A DNA stretch of 64,000 nt from Saccharibacillus brassicae. GTDB lineage: Bacteria; Bacillota; Bacilli; Paenibacillales; Paenibacillaceae. The stretch is taken from NCBI RefSeq assembly GCF_006542275.1, contig NZ_CP041217.1, positions 744,001-808,000 of the forward strand, in the 5' to 3' direction. A model generated the notes under the pieces. It was not told the origin of the DNA. It did not search any database and worked only from the letters and a program-made list of their open reading frames with translations. The position numbers were made by a program, and so were the translations under genes. The stretch's first letter is position 1, and each line of letters opens with the position of its first letter. This document shows positions 46,060-54,177 of the stretch, piece by piece.

Positions 46060-46091
46060 AAACCCCGGAATCCTTCAGGATATCGGGGTTT
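46060..46091. terminator. Terminator of rpsT
   Basis: Stem AACCCCG / CGGGGTT with an inner ATCC/GGAT pairing and TTTTT on the plus strand; T-rich on the minus strand too. Confidence 0.85.
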
Positions 46092-46108
46092 TTAAGTTTT
46101 TCAACACC

Positions 46109-46156
46109 CAAAAAGCAGGTTCGATGCGGATTTCCGCGTCAAACCTGCCCTTTTTA
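46109..46156 (-). terminator. Terminator of holA (probably bidirectional)
   Basis: Stem GCAGGTT / AACCTGC (46115-46148) with an inner GCGGA/TCCGC hairpin; T-runs on both sides. Confidence 0.8.
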
Positions 46157-46211
46157 CGTCCAATCCTGTTTACGTCCAATCCTGATAGCCCGGCTTACAT
46201 CCACCCCAAGC

Positions 46212-47231
46212 CTACGCGCCCAGTTTGAGCAAAAACATTTCCAGACCGAACACTTTGTCCACCGCGCCCGTCTTGATCTCGTGATCGAGCTTGGCAATCG
46301 AAGACAAAATGCGCCGCAATCGCGCCGCCTCGAACCGCCGCGCCTGCTCGGACGCGATCTTCACCGCATACGGATGCAGCCCCAGCTGCCCCGCCATCTG
46401 CTGCTGCGAATAATTTTGCCCCGCCATCTCTTTCACCTGAAGAATGATACGGAACTGCCGCGCGATCAGCGAGACGATCTTGATCGGTTCTTCGCGCTGC
46501 TTCAGCAGGTCGTAGAAGACGCCGAGCGCCTGCTGCAGCTTGAGGTTGGCGATATGCTCGACGAGCACGAACACGCTCTGCTCCGTCCCGATCGCCACGA
46601 GCGTCTCGACGTCCAGCGCCGCGACCGACCCGCCTTTTCCCGCAAACAGGGACAGCTTCTCGATTTCCCCCGACAGCGCAGCCAGCGACGTGCCGGCCCG
46701 CTTGAGCAGCAGGTTCGCCGCGTCCGGCGCGATCGACACGTCGTTATGCGCGAACTGTTTGGCGATCCAGCCGGACAGCTCGCCTTCGTTCATCTGCGCG
46801 AACGCAATGACCTGCGCCGACGCTTTGAACGACTTGACGAGCTTTTTGCGTTCGTCGAGCTTGTCGGCATAGGCCAAAAAGACGAGCACGCTGTAGTCCG
46901 CCGGATTGGCGAGATACTCCAGCAGCTTCTCGATCCGGTGCTCCACTTTGGTCGATTCTTTGCCCGCCATGAACAGGCTGCTGTCGCGCACGACGATCAG
47001 CTTGCGTTCGGACAGGAACGGAGCCGTCTCCGCTTCTTCGACCACGATCTCTACCGGCGTCTCCGCCAGATCGTAATGCGCGATCGCGAACGCCCGCTGA
47101 TCTTCGGCGATCAGTTCTTTCTCCAGCATGGAGACGAATTCTTTGATTCTGTATTTTTCGGTGCCGTAGCACAGATACACCGGCGACACTTCGCCCGCTT
47201 TGACCTGTTTGACCGCCGTTTTCAAATCCAT
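46212..47231 (-). CDS. holA: DNA polymerase III subunit delta
   Basis: Clamp-loader subunit that opens the beta sliding clamp. The start MDLKTAVKQVKAGEVSPVY at 47231 gives 339 residues; an upstream extension of 33 residues is rejected because it lacks family similarity. Domain features include VYLCYGTEKYRIKEF near 16-30 and the C-terminal collar domain (QMAGQLGLHPYAVKIASEQ near 270). It is the usual partner of comEC on one side and rpsT on the other; a sigma/anti-sigma pair is inserted toward comEC. Confidence 0.94.
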   Translation of the reverse strand: MDLKTAVKQVKAGEVSPVYLCYGTEKYRIKEFVSMLEKELIAEDQRAFAIAHYDLAETPVEIVVEEAETAPFLSERKLIVVRDSSLFMAGKESTKVEHRIEKLLEYLANPADYSVLVFLAYADKLDERKKLVKSFKASAQVIAFAQMNEGELSGWIAKQFAHNDVSIAPDAANLLLKRAGTSLAALSGEIEKLSLFAGKGGSVAALDVETLVAIGTEQSVFVLVEHIANLKLQQALGVFYDLLKQREEPIKIVSLIARQFRIILQVKEMAGQNYSQQQMAGQLGLHPYAVKIASEQARRFEAARLRRILSSIAKLDHEIKTGAVDKVFGLEMFLLKLGA

Positions 47232-47400
47232 GGGTTCACAGCCTCTTTTCCGCTTGCGCCAATCGGGTCGACCGGCTTCACTCGTTGAATAGGTACGGCT
47301 TCGCGCCTGCGCCGCCCGCACTGCTTCCATTGTACCGAATTATGCCGGGAAACGCATCCGCGGACGTCTCCTTTCCCGTTATTTTCCCGCAAAAAAACGC

Positions 47401-47464
47401 AAAAACCGGCCGTGCATCCGTCACCCCGTCCGCAAAGCGGAGCGTTGAAACGGCGCATGGCCGG
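47401..47464 (-). terminator. Branched terminator of the sigma/anti-sigma operon
   Basis: Outer stem ACCGGCCATGC / GCACGGCCGGT encloses a CTCCGC/GCGGAC hairpin and is followed by TTTTTGCG. Confidence 0.75.
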
Positions 47465-47499
47465 TATGAATATGCGTATGCGTATGCGAGAGTGCCCGC

Positions 47500-48951
47500 T
47501 TACTTGCTGCCCGTCTCGGGCTTGGCGTCTTCGACCTTCCACGTGCCCTGGGCAGAAGTGCCGTCCGGCTTGATCAGATCGTAAGTGAACGTCCGGCCGT
47601 CGGCCGACCAGACGCCTCCGGCGACGCTTCCGTCCACTTTGCGGCTGCCCAGCTCGATCGAGCGGTCGCCTTTGAGCAGCTTCAGCGTGTTCTGCGAATA
47701 CGTCACAAGGTAAGCATTGTTCGGCGAGACCCATTCCGAAGCGACCGCCGTCAATCCGAAGATCCGGCTGTCCGCCACTTCGGGCGGCGCGGCATCGGCG
47801 CTTGTCGACTCGGACGATTCGGTACCTTCGGGATCGCTCGGCACCCGGTCTTTGGGCGAAAACGTGCCCATGCCTTCGTTCGGCTGCGTCTCTTCGTCCG
47901 CGCTGCCGGCAGCGGCCGGGTCTTCGCCCGTCGGCGCTTCGCTTGCGGAGATGGAATCGTTCGCAGGCTGTCCTTCGTTCGCGGCGGCGGCGTTTTCTTT
48001 GGGTTTGTCTTGTGGTTTGTCTTTGGGCTTGTCTTTAGCATTTTCTTTTGGCGCTTTATCTTGTGGGACTGGTTCTTTGGAATGCTTGTTTTTGTCTTCG
48101 GTGTTGGCGGCCGCGTCGTCGGAACGGTCTTGAGCGGTGCCCGAAGGGCTCGATTGTACCGGCGGAGCCTCGGAAGGCGTCTTGGCGCCGCCGGACGGCG
48201 CCGCGTCGTTGGCCGCAGAACTGTCTTCGGCGCTGCGCGTCGAAGCTTTCGGGCTGTCGCCCGCAGCCGGTACGTCGGTCGAAGGTTCGGCGGGATCTTC
48301 CGGCTGGGCCGGCTCTTGCGCCGCGCCGTCTTCCGGCACGGTCGACCGCTGCGCCATGACGTCGTCTTCGGCTTTGAGCGTCGCTTCCGGCTCGATCGGT
48401 TCCACTTCCGTGCTCGGATCGGTCACGTCCGGCAGCCCTTCGCTGTTCGTTGTCTGTCCGCTGTCGGACGGGACGAGCGTGTCGTCCAGCGCGCCCGATA
48501 CGGCCGTGGACGACGTGATTTCCGCGTTCGGCATCTGCTGCGGTTCGTAGGTGGCGACGAAAATGCCCAGCACCGCGACCGCAACGCTCGTTCCGCCGAC
48601 GGCGCGGCCCAAAGTGGAGCGCCAGAACGAAGACGCCCGGCGGCGGGCCGGCGCTTCTTCGCCGAACATGCGCTTGCTTTCCATTTCCGACAGTTTCTCC
48701 GGTTCCGGCGCGGCTGCCGAAGCCGCAATGTCGATTTCGTTCAGGCGGGGCAGAATCGAGTCGACCAGGCTGATCGGCGGCTTTACGTCCGGCAGCGATT
48801 CAAGCTTGTCCGACAGACTTTGCAAAAAATCGAAATCGGCCTGCGCTTCCGGAGAGTCGCCAAGATGACGCAGCAGTTGCTCCGTTTCTTGGGCATCCAG
48901 ATCGTGGTCCAGATAACGGTTCATATATTCCAACGCTTCTTCACGTTTCAT
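47500..48951 (-). CDS. Anti-sigma factor-like membrane protein, zinc-motif-free
   Basis: Predicted partner of the ECF sigma factor just upstream; its ATG directly follows the sigma stop. The 483 residues begin with an anti-sigma-type helical domain. Where ZAS domains have HxxxCxxC, His29 is kept but the cysteines are Ser33 and Ala36. One TM helix lies at about 115-134. Outside, a roughly 270-residue disordered linker rich in Ser, Pro, Glu and Ala includes a KDKPKDKPQDKPKEN stretch near 302-318. A folded C-terminal domain of about 80 residues (DSRIFGLTAVASEWVSPN onward) could be the sensor. It lacks a recognisable site-1 cleavage motif. The anti-sigma role is inference from context and topology. 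Confidence 0.78.
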   Translation of the reverse strand: MKREEALEYMNRYLDHDLDAQETEQLLRHLGDSPEAQADFDFLQSLSDKLESLPDVKPPISLVDSILPRLNEIDIAASAAAPEPEKLSEMESKRMFGEEAPARRRASSFWRSTLGRAVGGTSVAVAVLGIFVATYEPQQMPNAEITSSTAVSGALDDTLVPSDSGQTTNSEGLPDVTDPSTEVEPIEPEATLKAEDDVMAQRSTVPEDGAAQEPAQPEDPAEPSTDVPAAGDSPKASTRSAEDSSAANDAAPSGGAKTPSEAPPVQSSPSGTAQDRSDDAAANTEDKNKHSKEPVPQDKAPKENAKDKPKDKPQDKPKENAAAANEGQPANDSISASEAPTGEDPAAAGSADEETQPNEGMGTFSPKDRVPSDPEGTESSESTSADAAPPEVADSRIFGLTAVASEWVSPNNAYLVTYSQNTLKLLKGDRSIELGSRKVDGSVAGGVWSADGRTFTYDLIKPDGTSAQGTWKVEDAKPETGSK

Positions 48952-49497
48952 CTACAGCGCACCTCCTTTCTGATAATCTCGAAGCAGCTGCTGCAGCTGG
49001 CTCCGGGCTCTGAATAAATAAGATTTCACCGTATTAAGCGGCAGGTCCAGGCATCCGGCGATTTCGTTGTACGACATATCCTGCACGTAGCGAAGGATCA
49101 CGACCGTCCGGTGATGTTCCGGCAGCAGGTTGATCGCCCGGTCGATATCTTCGCGGGTATACGCCCGCATGACTTCGCCTTCCACGCTGTCGCTTCCTTC
49201 GAACACCATCTCGTGTTCTTCGATCGACACCGTAGGCTTGGCGCGTCTGAATTTGTCGATACAAATATTGGTCACGATTCGCTGCACCCAGGTCTTGAAC
49301 TGCGCTTTCTCTTCGTAAGAACCGATTTTGGTATAAATGCGGATCAGCGCTTCCTGCGCCGCGTCCATCGCGTCCTGTTCGTTGTTCAGCGTATAGTAAG
49401 CCGTCTTGTAGACGGCCGGTTCAATTTCTCGCAATAGGGTGATAAGAGCATCGCGATCGCCCGATTGAGCGGCTCTAATGAGTTCCTGCTCGACCAC
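48952..49497 (-). CDS. ECF-type RNA polymerase sigma factor
   Basis: Sigma-70 family protein of 181 residues with region 2 (AYYTLNNEQDAMDAAQEALI near 34-53, FKTWVQRIVTNICIDKFRR near 67-85) and region 4 (LPEHHRTVVILRYVQDMSY and EIAGCLDLPLNTVKSYLFRA). Regions 1 and 3 are absent. The start is GTG with RBS GAGGGGG. It is coupled to a membrane anti-sigma-like protein. It is SigW/SigM-like in general appearance but not assignable to one group. It could be the factor that reads the SigW-type promoter of nfeD-floA in this same window. Confidence 0.92.
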   Translation of the reverse strand: MVEQELIRAAQSGDRDALITLLREIEPAVYKTAYYTLNNEQDAMDAAQEALIRIYTKIGSYEEKAQFKTWVQRIVTNICIDKFRRAKPTVSIEEHEMVFEGSDSVEGEVMRAYTREDIDRAINLLPEHHRTVVILRYVQDMSYNEIAGCLDLPLNTVKSYLFRARSQLQQLLRDYQKGGAL

Positions 49498-49526
49498 TAA
49501 GGGTCCCCCTCTCTTGCACCTTTTCA

Positions 49527-49553
49527 GACGAGCGTTCCCGCCGAAAGGTTGCG
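49527..49553 (-). promoter_or_regulatory. Possible ECF promoter of the sigma operon
   Basis: CGCAAC (49548-49553), 17 bp, CGTC (49527-49530). The AAC and CGTC cores fit ECF promoters, but the -35 is imperfect. Autoregulation is the usual arrangement. Confidence 0.35.
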
Positions 49554-49750
49554 TTCTTTTTCTGTTTTTTCAAAAAAATCGTTTCAAATTGAGTTGCTGC
49601 GTTCCTAATCCGGGGTGTCGAAATGGCCGGGCGCCGACTTCCCGGTTCTGCGCATATCTCCAATCAGTCTACCAGAAACGCATATGCCCGTCATCTCAAT
49701 GATTTTTCGCCGCCGATCGGGGTAAAATCGTTCTCGCTGCCACGCCCGGT

Positions 49751-52510
49751 TCAACGCTCGGCCCCGGCCGGATCGGCGGCTCTTGCGAGCTTCGTGCGGA
49801 TACGCAGCGGTTCGCCAAGCGGCGCCGATACCTGGATCTCGCCGTCCAGATCGGTCCGCCGAACGGCCGAACCGGCGTCTTCCAATCGCTGTACCACGTC
49901 CGGATTCGGGTGGCCGTACGTGTTGTTGACTCCGGCCGAGATCAGCGACAGTTCCGGCGAAAACGAACGGACCCAAGCGGGCGACGACGAATGTTTGCTG
50001 CCGTGATGCGCGACTTTGAGCACTTCCACTTCCCCGGCCTGCTCGCTTCCGCCGAAATGTTCCAGTATATCGCGTTCGGCCTCGGCTCCGATATCTCCGG
50101 TAAACACAAACGAGTGACCGTTCATCTCCATGCGGAACACGACCGAATGTTCGTTCTGCTCTTCCAGACGGGGAAGTACGGACGTGTCGGCCAAAGCGCC
50201 CGAAGGGCTCAAAAATTCCAGCGACGTCCGCTCGTCGGGCTGCCACAGATCCCCGCCCTGCGGCGCGTAGATCCCGGTCCCGTGCGCAAGCGCCGCGGCG
50301 AACAGCTTGTCGAGGTCTTCGCCGCCGCTGCGGGTGCCGTTCATAATGAAGCGATCGACCGGAATCTCGTCGAGCACGGCGAGCAGCCCGCCGTAATGGT
50401 CCCGGTCGCCGTGCGTGAGGATGACCGCATCCAGCGCGTGGACGCCGCGCTGCTTAAGCAGCGGCACGACCACTTCGCGGCCCACTTCATACGGATCGAG
50501 CCGCCGCTTCCAGGCTTCGCCCGGACGCTCGAACGTTACCGTTCCGCCTCCGTCGATCAGAATCTGTTTGCCCTGCGGCGTCGTCACGAGGATCGAATCG
50601 CCCTGCCCGACGTCCAGCATCTGCACGACGCCTGCCGGATCGAAGCGGGGCGTATACGCGCTTGCGATCAGGCAGGCCCATACCAAGCCGGCCGCAGCCG
50701 CCCCGATCGGCCGAAGCTTCGCGCGGCGATCGTCCAGCGGGCCGCCGTAACGGACCGACGGCGACGCCGCTGCGGCGGGCAGTCCGGCCGCGCGCAGACC
50801 CGGCGCAAGCGGCACGGTGTCGGGAGCGAAGCCGCCCGGCGAACAGTCTGCCTGCGGCGGCGCGGGCGCTCCGCCGAGCGCTTCCGAGTCGTCGGCGGGC
50901 GACGGACGCCTCGCTTCGAGATGTGCGGCAAGCAGGCAGAGGGCGCCGATCAGCGCCGCTTCGTACAGCAGAATCCAGAGCGGCGACGGCGACGCCCAGA
51001 TCGTTCGGGCCGCCTGCACGGAACCGGCCGCTTCCGCGCTGCGGAACACGGCGGCGTTCAGCAGCCGGACCGGATACGCGGTCCACTGCGCGCCCTGCAT
51101 CCAGAACGTGCCGAGCAGGAGCGAGATCGTTCCGACCGGGATCGACACGAAGCTGATCAGCGGCACGAGCACGAGATTCGCGGCCAGTCCCAGCAGCGGA
51201 TATTGATTGAAATAATACAGGCTCAATGGAAAAGAAACGAGGTCCGCGACGAGCGAGACGGCGGCTCCCGCCGCGACCGCTTTGGGCAGACCGCGCAGCA
51301 CGCGCAGGATACGCCGCATGGGAGCGGTCAGCACAATAATGCCCGCCGTCACGGCAAACGACAGCTGGAAGCTGATCGAAGTCAGATAATACGGGTCCCA
51401 GACCAGCATCAGCAGCGCGGCGAGGCACAGAACCGGCAGGCCGTCCTTGAGCCAGCCGCGCCTTGCCGCGTACAGGGCGATCATGCCCATGATCCCGGCG
51501 CGAACCGCGGACGGCGACGAGCCGGTCAGCAGCACGTAAGGCGGAACGAGGCAGAGCACGATCAGCAGCGCCGTTTCTCTGGGCATCCCGCTTCGGCGCA
51601 GCAGCAGAAGCGCTCCGCCGACGTACAGCGCGACATGCATACCGGAAATAGCCAGGACATGCGTCATACCGAGCCGGATAAAATCGGTATACGTCGCGGG
51701 ATCGAGGCCGTCCTGCAGGCCGAGCAGCAGCCCCTGCATGTACCCGGCCCCGATACCGGGATAGAGCCGATCCAGCCGCCCGGCCAACAAGGCGCGCAGT
51801 TCGTCGTTGCGGCGCAGCAGATTGAATCCGCCCGGCGCCGCTTCCGATCGTCTTACGCCGGAAACCCCCGCCGCGCGTGCGACCCAATGAATACGTTTGT
51901 CGCGCAAATAACGGCGATAATCGAACGCGCCGAAATTGCGCGCTTCCGCAGGCCGTTCCAGATCGCCGGAGACGACCAGCCGGTCGCCCCGGCGCCACGA
52001 AGCGGCAACCGCCTGCTCGGCTTCCGCCGCCAGCTTGACGCGCACGACCACGGTTTCGCTTTTGGACAGCGGCTTGAACGCTTTGCCGGTGTTCGGGGCG
52101 TGCGCGGTTCCTGCCGCCGCCGGCTTCGGACCGTCGGCCGCCGTACCGCCCGCCACCTGGTCCACTTTCATTTCGAACATCGCCAGATCGCCGTCCACTT
52201 TCGCGGGACCGGCCATTTCCCCTTGAAGCCGGACGCCGGCGTAACCGCCTTCGACCGCGGCGCCGAGCCGCTGCGGCACGGCGGAGACGTTGGAAGCTTC
52301 GCGAAACGTGCCGTAACCGGCAGCGGTCCACAACGCCAGCGCCAAGAGGAGCAGCAGCCTGCGCGGCGTTTGGGCGCACAGCGCGGCCGCGATCAGCAGC
52401 AGCGTCAACCCGGACAGCACGGCCGCCAATCTGATCCCTCCGTACAAATGCGCGGACGCCGCGCCGCACAGCCAACAGACCGTAAAAGCGACCAGAGGTC
52501 TTCGATTCAT
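49751..52510 (-). CDS. comEC: DNA internalization/competence protein ComEC/Rec2
   Basis: Membrane channel that passes one DNA strand into the cell during transformation. The 919 residues contain an N-terminal DUF4131-like OB domain (about 80-220), the polytopic competence domain (about 245-520) and a C-terminal metallo-beta-lactamase-like domain with LTHGDRDHYGG near 697 and HHGSKHSSS near 833, likely the strand-degrading nuclease. A Pro/Ala/Gly-rich linker (about 540-600) joins them. RBS GAGGGG. It follows comEA by ten bases. Confidence 0.95.
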   Translation of the reverse strand: MNRRPLVAFTVCWLCGAASAHLYGGIRLAAVLSGLTLLLIAAALCAQTPRRLLLLLALALWTAAGYGTFREASNVSAVPQRLGAAVEGGYAGVRLQGEMAGPAKVDGDLAMFEMKVDQVAGGTAADGPKPAAAGTAHAPNTGKAFKPLSKSETVVVRVKLAAEAEQAVAASWRRGDRLVVSGDLERPAEARNFGAFDYRRYLRDKRIHWVARAAGVSGVRRSEAAPGGFNLLRRNDELRALLAGRLDRLYPGIGAGYMQGLLLGLQDGLDPATYTDFIRLGMTHVLAISGMHVALYVGGALLLLRRSGMPRETALLIVLCLVPPYVLLTGSSPSAVRAGIMGMIALYAARRGWLKDGLPVLCLAALLMLVWDPYYLTSISFQLSFAVTAGIIVLTAPMRRILRVLRGLPKAVAAGAAVSLVADLVSFPLSLYYFNQYPLLGLAANLVLVPLISFVSIPVGTISLLLGTFWMQGAQWTAYPVRLLNAAVFRSAEAAGSVQAARTIWASPSPLWILLYEAALIGALCLLAAHLEARRPSPADDSEALGGAPAPPQADCSPGGFAPDTVPLAPGLRAAGLPAAAASPSVRYGGPLDDRRAKLRPIGAAAAGLVWACLIASAYTPRFDPAGVVQMLDVGQGDSILVTTPQGKQILIDGGGTVTFERPGEAWKRRLDPYEVGREVVVPLLKQRGVHALDAVILTHGDRDHYGGLLAVLDEIPVDRFIMNGTRSGGEDLDKLFAAALAHGTGIYAPQGGDLWQPDERTSLEFLSPSGALADTSVLPRLEEQNEHSVVFRMEMNGHSFVFTGDIGAEAERDILEHFGGSEQAGEVEVLKVAHHGSKHSSSPAWVRSFSPELSLISAGVNNTYGHPNPDVVQRLEDAGSAVRRTDLDGEIQVSAPLGEPLRIRTKLARAADPAGAER

Positions 52511-52520
52511 CGGCCGCCCC

Positions 52521-53141
52521 TCACAGTGCCAGCTCCGGCATCATCTTCTCCAGCATTTTTGCCCCGATGCCTTTGACTTCCAAAAGCTCGGTCACGTCGC
52601 GGAACGGACCGTGCTCGGCGCGATAATCGAGAATCGCCTGCGCTTTCTTCGCCCCGATGCCGGGCAGTTCCATCAGGGCGGCCGCATCGGCGGAGTTCAG
52701 CCGGATCTTTCCGGCTTCGCCCGGCGCTGCGTCGCCCGGCGGAGATTCGGCTGCGGAAGATTTCGCCGTGGTCGCGCCCGAAGCCGCTTGCGCCGTAGTC
52801 GAACGTGGAGCCGTTTTCGCCTTGGGTTCGGCGTTTCCGTTCTCCGCGGCCGGCTTCGCGCTTGGCCGGCTCGGCTGCGCGGGAAGAGCGCCGCGGGCAG
52901 ACCGGCCGCTCCCGGCTTGACTTTGGCCTGAACTTGCGCTCGCGCACTCGGCCTGCGTCCCCCCGCTGCGGCTCCGCTCCGCCGCTTCGTTCGTCTCTTC
53001 CTGCACCGCCAACGCCGTCTCGATTTTCCCGTTCAACGTTTGCCAGGGCAGACCTTCCGCTTCGCGGCCTCCCGACAGCAGCAGGACGCCCGTTCCCAAC
53101 ATCGCCGATACGCACACTGCGATCCATACTTGCTTTTTCAT
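52521..53141 (-). CDS. comEA: DNA receptor ComEA
   Basis: Membrane-anchored DNA-binding protein that captures double-stranded DNA for uptake. The 206 residues have one N-terminal TM helix (about 5-24), a flexible Ser/Ala/Gln/Pro-rich linker to about 140, and a C-terminal double helix-hairpin-helix with SADAAALMELPGIGAKKAQA and VKGIGAKMLEKM. RBS GGGAGG precedes the ATG. It is preceded by a long structured leader and is cotranscribed with comEC. comEB lies upstream rather than between comEA and comEC as in B. subtilis. Confidence 0.95.
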   Translation of the reverse strand: MKKQVWIAVCVSAMLGTGVLLLSGGREAEGLPWQTLNGKIETALAVQEETNEAAERSRSGGTQAECASASSGQSQAGSGRSARGALPAQPSRPSAKPAAENGNAEPKAKTAPRSTTAQAASGATTAKSSAAESPPGDAAPGEAGKIRLNSADAAALMELPGIGAKKAQAILDYRAEHGPFRDVTELLEVKGIGAKMLEKMMPELAL

Positions 53142-53345
53142 CTTTTTTGCCTCCCGAATGTAAAGATGTAAGATTCTTCGCTTCGGGTCAGGCGGCGATT
53201 CGTTCGGACGCTCCTTGGGCTATGTGAAGCGGCATCGCCAGCGATGCCTGCTTCTTCGGTGAGCTGTGCCTTGCGCTGCAAGCAGCCGGCCGCAAACCCT
53301 GTTCTCCTGCTCGACACTGGATTTGACCCCTCGTTGGAAAACGCA
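53142..53345 (-). promoter_or_regulatory. Leader segment between the attenuator and comEA
   Basis: About 200 bases with a 13-bp interrupted hairpin: GAAGC, A, GGCATCGC, TG loop, GCGATGCC, GCTTC. A smaller GCTGC/GCAGC hairpin is also present. An open frame of 102 codons across this region has no family resemblance and is rejected. Confidence 0.5.
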
Positions 53346-53513
53346 AAAACCCCTCGTCCCCAGCGGTATACGCTAGGACGAGGGGTTGGATTCCCTTGCT
53401 GCCCTAGTGAATGACCGGGCGTGCTTCGCCCGTCATTGACTATCATCCGCTAACGGAGATGAACCGGAATCTGCATGATTCGTAAAAAGAGCCATCGACT
53501 GCCCTCATTATAT
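53346..53513 (-). ncRNA. T-box-like attenuator RNA of unknown ligand upstream of comEA
   Basis: A promoter (TATAAT at 53508-53513; TTGGAT at 53533-53538, 19-bp spacer) starts an RNA of about 155 bases that ends in a strong terminator (CCCCTCGTCC...GGGGACGAGGGG, then TTTTTGCG, 53346-53388). Just before it lies CTAGGGCAGCAAGGGAATCC (53389-53408), whose CTAGG can instead pair with CCTAG inside the terminator arm, giving mutually exclusive folds. A CATCTCCGTTAGCGGATG element precedes it, closely matching one in the leuS T-box of this window. Stem I and the UGGN bulge of a T-box are absent. Confidence 0.6.
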
Positions 53514-53524
53514 CACACTGAAAT

Positions 53525-53538
53525 TGGATCGATCCAAA
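53525..53538. promoter_or_regulatory. 14-bp palindrome at the -35 of the comEA leader promoter
   Basis: TTGGATCGATCCAA is a perfect palindrome overlapping the candidate -35 hexamer, so a repressor could bind here. No cognate regulator is evident. Confidence 0.4.
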
Positions 53539-53571
53539 AATAAACCGAGCCGAATCCATACGGCATGACGC

Positions 53572-54087
53572 TCAGACAAGCGGCTCCGCCGAAGCCGTCG
53601 GCGGGCTGTAAGGTCCGATGCCGCGAAAAGCGATGCCTTTTTGCTTCATCATCGCCTGCACTTTGCCGCTGTCTTTCGGATAGGCGCGGCAGTAGACCAC
53701 TTCCGTGATGCCGCTGTTCGCCAACATGTTGGCGCACGTCCAGCACGGCTCGTCGGTCACGTAGACCGTCGAGCCTTCGCGGTCGGCGCGGTCGGTGAAC
53801 AGCAGCAGATTCTGCTCGGCGTGGATCGTCCGCACGCAGCGCTGCTTTTTGATTACCTGTTCCGCGCCGTTTGCCTGCACCAGCTCGTATTCTTCGGCGA
53901 TCATGCAGCCCGCTTCCGAACAGTCCGGCACGCCCATCGGCGCTCCGTTATAGGCGGTGCCGAGCAGCTTTTTGCCCTGCACCAGCACCGCGCCGACCTG
54001 CCGCCTCGGACACTGCGAACGCGTCGACACCATAAATGCGATATCCATAAAATACGTATCCCAATCTTTGCGCGGACTGCTCCCCAT
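53572..54087 (-). CDS. comEB: dCMP deaminase (ComEB)
   Basis: Zinc-dependent deoxycytidylate deaminase supplying dUMP. The start at 54087 (MGSSPRKDWDTYFMDIAF, RBS GGAGTGGGA) gives 171 residues; an upstream in-frame extension is unlike the family. Zinc and catalytic residues are in TIHAEQN (His89, Glu91) and EPCWTCANM (Cys115, Cys118). Despite its name it is not needed for DNA uptake in B. subtilis. It lies 90 bases after leuS and may be read from the leuS transcript. Confidence 0.95.
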   Translation of the reverse strand: MGSSPRKDWDTYFMDIAFMVSTRSQCPRRQVGAVLVQGKKLLGTAYNGAPMGVPDCSEAGCMIAEEYELVQANGAEQVIKKQRCVRTIHAEQNLLLFTDRADREGSTVYVTDEPCWTCANMLANSGITEVVYCRAYPKDSGKVQAMMKQKGIAFRGIGPYSPPTASAEPLV

Positions 54088-54177
54088 GTCATTCCCACTC
54101 CCGTTATCCGCCGGATTCGCTTTCGAGCCTGTACGAATCCTGCACATACAGCACCGCTTATCCGACCGGATAAACTT

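Noticed and set aside
47468-47490. Three near-perfect TATGCG hexamers
   Set aside because: Too short and isolated to be more than a chance microsatellite.
53138-53446. 102-codon frame upstream of comEA on the minus strand
   Set aside because: It begins inside the terminator-bearing RNA, lacks an RBS and runs through hairpins. It is better explained as leader RNA.
53346-53513. Considered as SRP RNA, 6S RNA, c-di-GMP, c-di-AMP, FMN, TPP, lysine or glutamine riboswitch
   Set aside because: None of the characteristic core sequences of these classes could be found. Only the T-box-like 3' half is convincing.
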